Source: Limnomonas spitsbergensis (lineage: Eukaryota; Chlorophyta; Chlorophyceae; Chlamydomonadales). Taken from it: DNA of 64,000 bases. This document shows, in pieces, positions 47,304-57,105 of the stretch; within the stretch, counting starts at the first letter, position 1; every line of letters starts with the position of its first letter. The notes beneath the pieces were generated by a model that did not search any database, was not told the DNA's origin, and worked only from the letters and a program-made list of their open reading frames with translations. Made by a program: the position numbers and the translations under genes. The DNA lies in contig JAYJMM010000122.1 in NCBI GenBank assembly GCA_037349105.1, forward strand, positions 1,984,001-2,048,000, in the 5' to 3' direction.

Positions 47304-50300
47304 GTGCCGAACGAGCCAGCCGGTGAAAAGTGTGAGCAGCAGTTCCAAACGTACCTGGACGCACCTGACTGGTCGGGTCCTGGCCCTTTACAAGTGGTGC
47401 ACCTGCCGCGACTGGAACACACCTGCTCATCCTGCTTCCCAGTGAGTGCCAGGCCGCCAGGCAGCGCGGCTACATCCACTCATTTATTTACTCGTCTATC
47501 TATTTATCTATGTTCATGGCAGCACAGTGCGGCCAAAGCTGTGCCGTATTCTGGGAGCTTGGGATCACAATCCGGCTATTCCCTGCCCCAGATATCCCTT
47601 GTCGTATCGTGCCTTAATGTTTTCATATATGCACACTTTGTGGGCATGCATTTGGTGTGTCTTTGCTGCTTACTGCACATGGCATGCATGCCGCTGCTGG
47701 GCGTTTCCATTTGTTTGTTTACGTATCCATCTACCCACTTGGCAGACGTGCATTGGAACCAGCTGCTTGATACCATGATGTGTGTTAGGCATATCTGGAT
47801 AGATCCCAGTGGATCTTGCCAATGCCGATATTTATCTGCCCACATCGCAGGCCTGCATTGGTACCAGCTGCTTGACGCCTGTTAGGCATATCTGGGTGGA
47901 TCTTGGAGGATCTTACAAATTTATATATTGATCTGCCCACGTCGCAGGCCTGCATCGGTACCAGCTGCTTGGTGCGCGTTGACATTGCATACCCGAGGGG
48001 TGGGCGGGCTCTAGGGCTGAGTCCACCCTACCCTCTGGCCATATTCTCGTCAGGGTTCCTCGTGGCCAGTGAGAGCTACAGGTGGGTGACGAGTAGGGAT
48101 TGCAATAACAGCACCAGCAGTAGCTGCAGCAACAACGGTAGCAGTAACAGCAACAGTAACAGCAGCATTAGCAGTTGTGGTAGCAGTATCAGCAGCAGTA
48201 GCAGTTGTTGCAGGAGCAGTAGTAGCAGTTGTTGCAGGAGCAGGAGCAGTTGTTGCAGGAGCAGTAGGAGCAGTTGTTGCAGGAGCAGTAGTAGCAGTAG
48301 AAGCTGCAACAGTAGCAATGGTTGCCACAGTTATAATGATAGTATAAGCTGCGGTAACAGCAGTAGCAGTAGCATCTAAGTTGACAGAAGCAGTAACAAC
48401 AGCAGGAGCAGTAATAGCTGCACACCAGTTGCTTTAAAACATCGTCTATTCACATGTAACAAAAATGCCTTAAATTACGAAACGAAGACTTAGGTTGACA
48501 GTTTTCTAACAGAAGTGCCCCTGATATGGTATGACGTCATGTTGTGTGCCCCTCCCGTGCTGCCCTGCAGATCACATGCCGAGGCGTTGGCGTCATGGGG
48601 GTGAGGCACGCTGTGCGGTAGATGTAGCTGTTCGTGCAGCGTGTAAGCCTCCACCCAGGAGCTGCTGATGTTGCCGTTGTTGTGACAGCGTGTACGGCGT
48701 ACGCAGCCTCCCGACAGCAGATGTTGCTGATATTGCTGGTGTTGTTACAGCACGCTCGCAGCCTCCCAACAGCACATGTTGCTGTTTTTGAAGCCTGTTT
48801 GCGTCCTTCCACTTACAAACGTTCCTGTCACATCGTCTATGCATCCGCCTCATGGCATGTTTTGCAAGGGATCTGTCCCACCTTAGGTAGTTGCAGTAGT
48901 TAGCCTGTCTGCCTGAAGTATAGCATATGCTGTGCCACGGTAATTACAGTAGTTAGCCTGCCTGCCTCAAGCCAGTCCACCTGAAGTACAGTATCACTGT
49001 ACTCTGAAGTACAGTAACACTGTACTTCAGGTGGGCGCCTGAGCTGACGCCCAGTCAGAAAGGAGAGATGATTAGGCGTCAGCTCTTCTAGCAAGAAGTA
49101 CGAGCATATGTCGTGCTCCTTGCTAGGAGACCTGACACCATATTATGAGCTCCGGCGTTGCCTCTACTGAGTGGAGCAATCCATTCAAGTATTGCTGGGT
49201 GGATCTTGAATTTTGAATCCTCTAAGATAGTGAGCAGCAATGCCAATGGCATTTGTTTCTTAGGTGGGGTTGGGGCTCAGGCCTGGCAGTTGGGACAAAG
49301 TGCACGGGTCCTTACGGGCGGCTGGGTCTGACTTGCTGTCCTGACGATTTTGGTGATTGAGGCTAGGTGAAGTTGTATCCATTATGCTTCCCTCCCATCT
49401 GAGAGGTCAAGGTCAGGGTCTACAATGTCTTAACCCTATTAAACCCTGAACCCTAAATCCCAGTTAATCCTGGACCCTAACTTATAATAATCTTTCAATG
49501 CTTACGAGCTCTGAACCCTGATCTCCTTGTTTTTCATCCAGGTATACCGTGATTTTGTATGACCGGCGGGAGACGGTGGCGGACTACCTAGATGATGACA
49601 CCTGCGTGGTCGCAATCAGAGACCTTATTGATTGGTATGTGCGAGATAATGATTAAATGGAATAAATGGCCAGGTGAAGAAACAAATGCCTGAGTGTTAG
49701 CGCTCAAGGTCCTGTTATGAAAAGGAGCGTTTGGAAGAGGGAGAAAATGAATAAACGCCCGGCATCGGCAGAATCGTACCGGACCAAATGCACGCCCTGT
49801 TGCTGTTGAACTTATTCAACAGACAAAAATCCCTAGTGCTGACTTGTTTAACAAATAAAAACCTAGAGCTGACTTGTTTAACAGACAAAAACCTAGTGCT
49901 GACTTGTTTAACAGACAAAAACCTAGTGCTGACTTGTTTAACAAATAAAAACCTAGAGCTGACTTGTTTAACAGACAAAAACCTAGTGCTGACTTGTTTA
50001 ACAGACAAAAACCTAGTGCTGACTTGTTTAACAGACAAAAACCTAGTGCTGACTTGTTTAACAGACAAAAACCTAGTGCTGACATATCCAACAGACAAAA
50101 AAACCTAGTCATGACTTGTTGAACAGACGTAAGCTAAGATAAGGTAGCTGTCATGGGGCGGATCCAAATTATGTCATGATTCTGGTTGTAATTTGCCCTC
50201 TCCTTATCGCAGGTGTGCCACAGATCCCCTGCTGCGTCGCATCGCGGACACGCGGAGAGTGTTTCTAGCTGGCCACTCAAGGTGAGAGACGATTGGGATT

Positions 50301-53300
50301 GCTACCGGGGAGAACTGGAGGGGTTGTAAGTGTGTGAAATTGTGTGAAATTGAATTGCTTAAGACTTCATTACTCGGAAAAGTGGATTGCGAAAGACTCC
50401 ATTACTCAAAAAAGTGGATTATTGAGGATTTTATGACTCTCCTGGATATAGCGTTTGACCACGACAGGGTGCTGGTGGGTGGATAAAATGCTAGAAAAGT
50501 AAAGAAGTGAGGAAATCGAGTTGGGGACGATAAAGGAAAAGTAAGGAAAACATTGGGGGCGATAAGGGATATCGAATTGGGGGAAATAAAGGAAGAGTAA
50601 GGAAAAGAGGAAATCAAATTGGGGGCGATGAAATGCTCGGGGAAGCAGGGGATAAGAAGTGATGGGAGGTCTGAGAAGTAGTGACTGGCACAGCAAAAAT
50701 CAGGGACTGACCTCAGATGTCCTCAGAATCGAGGATTGACTCCCAATACCCTGTTCCACTGTGTATGCTGATACGAATGCCGATACGAATAAACCCTAAA
50801 CCCTTAACACCCTATTCAATTATTCATGCCGATACGACTGCTCGTGGCTCATGTTGCTGCTAACGTTTATGCTCATGCAAAAGTGCATGCTCCTCTAAAG
50901 TGCTCATGCAAACAAAAATCTCCCAATCAGGGGTGGCAAGCTCGCAGCACTGGCTGCGGCTCAGGACGAGCGTGTGGCTGCGCTCTGCCTCATTGACGCG
51001 GTGGACAACACTCAATACGCTCCCCTGGGGCCAGGGTGAGGGGGGAGGGGGAAGGGCGGAGAAAAGGCGGGGGGCAGGCAGGATGTGATTGACGCGGTGG
51101 ACAACACTCAATACGCTCCCCTGGGGCCAGGGGGAGGGGGGAGGGGGGAGGGCGGAGAAAAGGCGGGGGGCAGGCAGGATGTGATTGACGCGGTGGGCAA
51201 CACTCAATACGCTCCCCTGGGGCCAGGATGAGGCAGACGAAAGGGGGCATGCAGGATTTAAGCCTTCATTTTCAACTTTTCTACCTTGTTTATTTACTTG
51301 CTCCTTTCCACTTTCTCTGTTGCTCCGTTTCGTGCCGCCTGGCCCTTGTGGAGGAGGCTGAGTGGGGTGCGTACTGTGTAGGTTCCCATGCATTGAAAGC
51401 CACAAAACATGCGACAACCACGGCAACCATTTATCTTCATGCTCCATTGCAAATGTTGATCTCCGCCTATCCCTTCAACTGAATTGAGTCCCCGCCGAGT
51501 AATCGGGTACAAATGCTGGATGGACCTGGTCAGGTAGCCTCGCCCTGCTACCCTTTTGCCCCGCATGCAGCCTTTTTAATCTGTACTTAATCACTCTTGG
51601 AATGTACATCAAAAAGACGGATAGCTGAATCCGCCATCATTTTTTGGAAGTACATCGAAAAGACGGATAGTTGAATCCGCCCTCTATAGTAGTTCACTAG
51701 TACCTCCTGAAATCTGAAGTCAACCCTCATGCCCCCTCCCCCCCTCCCCCTCCAGGTTTCCTTCTGCCTTAGAGGCGCTAAAGAGTGACCTGGTGTCCAA
51801 GCGCACGTCCCCCCTCCCGGTGGCGGTGGTGGGGAGTGGGCTAGGGGGCAGCTGCGCACCAACCGAATCCAACTACTCTCGGTTCTTTGAGGCGGCCACG
51901 GGGCCTGCCTGGGAGGTGGACATCCGCGAAGCAGGTGGGCTGGCGCTTTGTAACTAAAGAGAGGAGTCCATCACCAGTATGACGGGAATGAGAGGAGAAA
52001 TATCCTGGACCAAACAGGAATAAATAATAAATGAACTATACGCCCTGCGGCGTGGATTAAGACGGAAAACAGGTGAATTACCTGGGAAGAAAGACTTATT
52101 TCCTCTCTTCCTCTTTCACCAGGAAAGAAAAGAAATGCCAGGAAATCCAAAACCTACCAGTAAATCTAATACGTTCCTGGGAACAGAGGGAATACCGGTA
52201 TCAGGAAACTAGAGGAAACAACAGGGGACACAATGTGACACAATTGTCGACAGTTTTGTCATTATAATCTATATGTTTCTTGAACCTGGTGCACATGCTG
52301 CCTGTGGGGCCTCTGAGGGGATGGCTCGGCTGCATATCCTGACCTCCCATGTATTCGCTAGCCTGATGTTCTCAACAACAACTTTGTGCTCCCCTTGTTC
52401 CCCTCTTGCCACTTGACCCCATCATGCCCTCGATCCTGTCTCTGACCCCTCCCCTCCCCCTTGTTCCTCTCAGGCCATTTCAGCTACCTGGACCAAGCCT
52501 CCCCCCTGCAGCAAGCTGTCTGTCCCGACGGCAGGGCCGAGGCGGGGACCGTGCGACGAGTAAGCCAGGCAGTCATGGTGGCGTGGGCCGAGACCATGAT
52601 CAGGAGGAGTGGCGCTGACTACCAGGCCAAGGTGAGCACAAGGTTCTAGGTTGGGATCTTGGTTAGGATCTGGATCAGGGTTTAGGGTCGGTACTTGTGG
52701 GAACTGCATTTAGCCATTGCTTTAATTTGAAATCCTGAATTCCTGCCATATGGACATATGGTGCATCGTTGTGTGGAGCGTTTAACATAGTACAGAGTGT
52801 GAATATCAAGGTGTGGGGTGTTGTAATACTGTGTGACATGGAATGCGAGGTTCAGCGGAAGCGCCGGCAGCCAAAGTTTGTATTCGAATTTTACATCTGA
52901 ACTCTACTTGGGCCTCACTGGATCAGTTCCTCTACGGCCTTGGGGAGGAGGAGCCGGGTCTGGGGTTTGGCCCAGAATCGCGCACTGGTATCTTTTGACA
53001 CCTCCCATCTCCCAGAGTTCAGGAAATTAAAACTTCATTTTTACCCAGTTTGTCACAACACTAGTAGCCAACGCGCCAAGCCTGAAAGCAACATCTCCTG
53101 TCAGAAGTGCATCTGCTATGCCATTCAGGATTTAGATTAATCAACCTACATGGTTTTTTTTGTTTGCAGGGTTCCGTTATTCAACCCCCACTTGCCTGCC
53201 TTTCAGGGTTAACTAACAATCGGTTAACCAACCTCCGGGCACCTAAGCAATCCCCACCTACCGTAGTCACGGGCGTATTTCGTTGTTTTGATCGTTCTTC

Positions 53301-54594
53301 AGGGAGCAACGAAATCGACAGTGAAAATGTTTTTGACTGGAATTGTTCATGTTAAGGGGCAACAAATCTAAAAAATCGCTAAAACAGCGACTTCTCAAGC
53401 AACAACAAAATTCGAAAACAACGAAACACGTCCGTGACTACGGTATAGGGTTTGCTTGACCCTCACTCCCCACTCCCCCACCTTTCGTCAGGGCCTGCCA
53501 GCCTACCCGTCAGCCTGCCAACAGCCGCAGACCCCCGCAAAGCTAGGCTCCAAGGCCGAGGGACCCTCGCTGCCCATGCTGCCGACATGGAGCTCGCAAC
53601 TGCCTCAGGTCAGCTTCATGGGGGCTCTGAGGATTTTGTGTAAAACTTGTGATAAAACCCTGAATCATAAACATTCAATCCTAGATCCTAAAATCTAGAT
53701 AGGGGCTGCAGGTGCATTTATTACCCACTGTCCATACTCAACATGAAAACCTGAACTCAAAACTCCTCACTTCTCAGGTTAGCTCAATAGGGGCTCAGGA
53801 TAAAGTCCCAGGGTTATTATTGGCAGGGTTAAATTCCCAGGGTTAATATTGGCAGGGATCGGCAATTTAATCATTACTTCACTTACAGATGCATGTCAAT
53901 GTTGCCGTAGATTGACATTGCTTTCCTGCCAGAATACCGTGTACAATGTCTGACGCATACATGATACACCCCATGGGCCAAGTCCCAACACAAACGCACA
54001 AACACAAAGTTTCAATTCCCTTCTGACGAATTTGCGCTTTGTGGACTGTCAAAATCGTGAAATGCACCATCCGGCCACCACCCGCAGTTCTATGAAGACA
54101 CCCTCGGGGCCAAAAAGGCAATCGAGGGCTCAGCGCTCACTTCCCTGTTCAGCCGGGGCCGCAGCGCCCAGGACGGCGCCATCAGGCCCAGCAGCAGCAG
54201 CAGCAGCAGCTGGATTAGGGGTGGCGGTGCTGCAGAAGCTGCTGCGAAGGTGCCCGAGCTCAGAGGTGACGGGCGCCTGCTGGGTGCAGGCCGCGCCTCC
54301 GTCCTCGGTTCCACGAGCAGCAGCGGCGGCAGCGGGAGTGGCGGCGTGAAGATCAGCCTGCGGGACATTGAAGTGCAGCAGGCAGCGGCGGCGGCGAGGA
54401 GGCGCGTCGTGGCTGCAGCGGGCGGACAGCATGCGGTGGGGGCGCAGCATGATGGCCTGCCGCCCGCCATCCACTTGTTGGCGGCGGACGCGGGCCTTCA
54501 GGTCGGGCTTGATGCAATGCTGAGCCGGCTGCTGAGGGGCACGAACCTGGAGAACGCAGTCGACGTGCGATACAAGGGCTTCTCTCAGCCTTGA
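47304..54594 (+). CDS. CLH: Chlorophyllase (chlorophyll to chlorophyllide esterase), 5' incomplete
   Basis: Alpha/beta-hydrolase that removes phytol from chlorophyll (EC 3.1.1.14), the family acting in plastid or chloroplast envelope membranes. Exons found: 47304-47441, 47948-48081, 48571-48600, 49542-49634, 50213-50281, 50931-51035, 51756-51934, 52474-52631, 53492-53608, 54088-54594. Phases agree throughout, giving 509 residues plus TGA. Marks: PPYPLAIFSSGFLVASESYR, then YTVILYDRRE, AGHSRGGK (residues 151-158, nucleophile Ser154), CLIDAVDNTQYAP (probable catalytic Asp180), VVGSGLGGSCAPTESNYSRF and GHFSYLDQ (His251). The Ser-Asp-His spacing fits plant chlorophyllases. The last ~210 residues form an Ala/Ser/Gly-rich extension absent from plant enzymes. 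No start codon or transit peptide was found. Upstream in-frame sequence hits a stop near 47228, so at least one 5' exon is missing from the model. Confidence 0.92.
47746..47970 (+). repeat. Triplicated 3' splice site and exon start in chlorophyllase
   Basis: AG|GCCTGCATYGGTACCAGCTG occurs at 47746 (diverged), 47851 and 47948, spaced 105 and 97 bp. Only the last copy opens into the coding exon. Reading from the second copy meets TGA before the true exon. Confidence 0.85.
48098..48425 (+). repeat. AGC/AGT-rich triplet repeat in chlorophyllase intron
   Basis: Imperfect CAG/AGC/AGT triplets and a 24-27 bp higher-order unit (GTTGTTGCAGGAGCAGTAG). Open frames on both strands here are low-complexity artefacts. 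Confidence 0.9.
48571..48600 (+). CDS. CLH: 30-nt microexon of chlorophyllase
   Basis: CTGCAG| precedes 30 nt that end at |GTGAGG. In phase with both neighbours it supplies RSHAEALASWG between SESY and YTVILYDRRE, exactly the segment that chlorophyllases carry there. Without it the protein lacks the loop and helix that lead into the next strand. Confidence 0.85.
48977..49126. other. Cluster of three hairpins in chlorophyllase intron
   Basis: Hairpin 1: CCACCTGAAGTACAGT at 48977 pairs perfectly with ACTGTACTTCAGGTGG ending at 49034, with a second hairpin inside. Hairpin 2: GAGCTGACGCC 49041-49051 pairs with GGCGTCAGCTC 49075-49085. Hairpin 3: CTAGCAAG 49088-49095 pairs with CTTGCTAG 49119-49126, with inner GAGCA/TGCTC. 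They follow each other almost without spacing. Confidence 0.75.
49806..50125. repeat. 30-bp minisatellite in chlorophyllase intron
   Basis: About ten units of GACTTGTTTAACAGACAAAA plus ACCTAGTGCT. The period is a multiple of three, so frames on both strands stay open with a 10-residue repeat (LTCLTDKNLV). It sits between exons ending 49634 and starting 50213. Confidence 0.93.
50992..51233 (+). repeat. Triplicated exon end and 5' splice site in chlorophyllase
   Basis: ATTGACGCGGTGGACAACAC begins at 50992, 51088 and 51184 (period 96). The first copy ends CCAGG|GTGAGG, a working donor. The second reads CCAGGGGGAGG and the third CCAGGATGAGG, so both extra copies have lost the GT. Confidence 0.9.
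53261..53443. mobile_element. 183-bp MITE with TA target duplication in chlorophyllase intron
   Basis: The left arm CCGTAGTCACGGGCGTATTT and the right arm (reverse complement CCGTAGTCACGGACGTGTTT) match over about 30 bp. TA flanks both ends (53259-53260 and 53444-53445). No coding capacity. Confidence 0.85.
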
Positions 54595-54673
54595 AGTACT
54601 GGTACGCAGCAGTACGGAGAGAGCAGTACTCATTCAGTACCTCTTGGAAGTACTAGTGCCTCGCCCAGTGACC

Positions 54674-54678
54674 TGTAA
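54674..54678 (+). promoter_or_regulatory. TGTAA polyadenylation signal of chlorophyllase
   Basis: TGTAA lies 80 nt after the TGA stop. TGTAA is the standard volvocine polyadenylation signal, so the 3' UTR is probably short. Confidence 0.6.
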
Positions 54679-57105
54679 GGCAGCACGGTAAGAACAGTGC
54701 ACCTAGTCTGTGAACCTGATTTCAGTTCCATGCTATATTGTACTGCTTGTACAGGCTATCGTCACTACAGCATAACCTATGCATTGAATTTCATGTTTTT
54801 GTGAAGGTCGGGAGTAGAGTCGTCTCACAGCTGTTCTTTAAGGCACGGCGCGTAAACAAATGAGCTTGTGAAAACCGTTTTGCAGAGCTTCATTTCGGGG
54901 GGCACTCCTCGGAGGCCGAGATTTCTCATGCATGGGCCCCCGCCTGTGAAAAACTTGGCCCATGACCGTTGCATCAACATAGATGTTGCATGGACAGAGT
55001 TGGATATGCGGTAGCCACCATTTTGGGGCAGGGCCCGGAGGTGTGATGTCATTGGCTGTTGCGACAACTGTTGCAACAGTAAATGGTATTCTCTGATGCT
55101 GCCTTTGTTTGTGTGAACCTTCCTGTGAAGGGGGTGGAAGCCGTTTGTGTGAAAAGTTCCAAACCTTGCCCTGGCGGCATGTGTTCAAGCAGGGCGCAAT
55201 TGGAATTTGGAATTTGATTTATATTCGAATGGTGGCAGTGAGGGTGCTGACGGAGCACTGGCTTATACTGATGGAGCATTGGCTCATGCTGATGGAGCAC
55301 TGCGCAGAAGTTGCCAATTCACAAAGAATGAAATAGTTACCAACTCCCTTATGGATTAGCATGTAGGGATCAGGGTCCAGCTTGACATATTATATTCCTA
55401 GCCTTCATGTGTAAGGTGGTACAACCCTAGCCCTGGAAATTCTAGTCCTAAACCATCAGGGTTTGTACATTAGCCAGTATGGTTCAGCAGTCAGGTTCCA
55501 GGGCTTGGCTGCACATAATCTAGGGTTGGGGGTTAAGCTACCAGGGATTCAGGCTAAGCTGCAATCCGGCAAGGTTCCAACTTCAATCACTAGGATGTAG
55601 GCATTCGTCTGCAGGGTTGAATATCCAGGGTTAAGCATGCATCCATTATGGTCGAGAGAGAGAGAGCTTGAAATCACGATAGTGTAGGCATTAGTAGACA
55701 GGGTTGAGCCTTGAAGGCATAAGGCTTATCTGTGTCCTTGTTGTGCATGCTTAGGATCCCATGGCCAGAGGTCAGTAGCAAGCCAGTCACCAGGAGGGGG
55801 TGAAGTCTGTGTAGAGTTTTCACTGTCCAGCGGGGCATCATATTTGATGCTTGGGACAGGAGCCCGCAAGCTGATACGAGCATAACATAAACTAGGACAC
55901 TAGGACAGTGAGCGAAAAAATAGCGACGCCCCTGGGCAAGCAACCAACACACAACCGCAAGCAAGTGGCGTGGGAATGAACCCCATATTGCAGAAGTTAA
56001 GCCCCAATCATAAAACATGACGTGGGTGGAAAATAGTTTAAGTTAAGCACTGCTAACGAAATTAGAAAGGGGACTAAATGTTTGGAACCGTTTTGAGATG
56101 AGGGGTGCCCGGTGCCCATTAAGTGCTCATGGGCCCTGGATGACCATATTGCTCTTTATGTGGTGATCAGCAGGCCGGTCAGGGGAGACAACAAGAGGTA
56201 GGGTTGGAGGAGTGCGCGGTGTCCTCTGTTGCCAATAATGCTGTTGAGGTCAGCAGCAGGCCGATCAGGGAGGCTGATGGGAAAGGGTGGGGGCAGGTGC
56301 GACAGTGTTTGGGATGGTGAAGAAGTCTAGACTGAGTTCAGGCTAGAGGGATGAAAAAGACGAGGAAATGTAATGGGACTCAATTGGTTGGGTGCACATT
56401 ATGTTGCGGTGCTGGTATTGATTGTCCGGGCTACCGTCGCTACCTCATAGCCGATGCATCCAAACGCAAGTTGTCCCTTTGTAGGAGCCGGGAGTGGGAG
56501 TGAGTCAAAATGCTGCTAAACAGGCTTCTCACCGCGGAGCACCCGCATGTCGCTGGGCTGTTGCAAACTTGCAACCACTGTTGCAACATCACATATAAGT
56601 TATCCGACATAACGCTCTAATGATGCCAGATTTGTTTTGAGTATTTAGAAGGTCGAGACTGTTTGTGGAAAATGCCAGACCATGTCCGGAGTTTCCTGAC
56701 GGAGTGTGCATACAGGGCTCAGATCCTCACGAACATCATTTATGGTGGAATGGTGGCCAAGAAGGGGGAGCAGTGCCGTGAGGGTGCTGAAGGAGCACTG
56801 TGGCTCAGCGCTGAAGTGGCTAATACATAAATAATGAAATAGTGCACAGCATTCTGATTCCCTCAAAGAGGCTATCAGCTGTAAGTAACCACACCGTTGC
56901 AGGATTCTTATTGTACGGTATGCAGACGGCACCACCTCAGGTAAATGCCGAAGGACGGACATATGTCTGGCTGGGCCCACGGGGACCAAACCGTCCCTCA
57001 CACAGCCGTATGGAATGACGTCCCTACATTGTAGCAAAGACAAAGCAGTGCACTCCGCATCCAATCCTGCTGCCGCCATGTAAAACAACGCAACAGCCGC
57101 AGCGC
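54679..57105. other. Intergenic region between convergent genes
   Basis: No supported gene. Segments near 54800-55340 and 56500-56850 share diverged motifs (CAACTGTTGCAACA and GCTGATGGAGCACTG-type sequence), which suggests an old repeat pair. Short degenerate GGGTT motifs occur near 55500-55640. The 187-codon minus frame at 56645-57208 is read across the 3' UTR of the next gene and is not supported. Confidence 0.5.

Noticed and set aside
48050..48425. Ala/Thr-, Leu- or Tyr/Cys-rich ORFs on the minus strand
   Set aside because: All are different frames of the same AGC/AGT triplet repeat.
49715..50112. 100-127 codon ORFs on both strands with 10-residue repeats
   Set aside because: They are products of the 30-bp minisatellite in a chlorophyllase intron.
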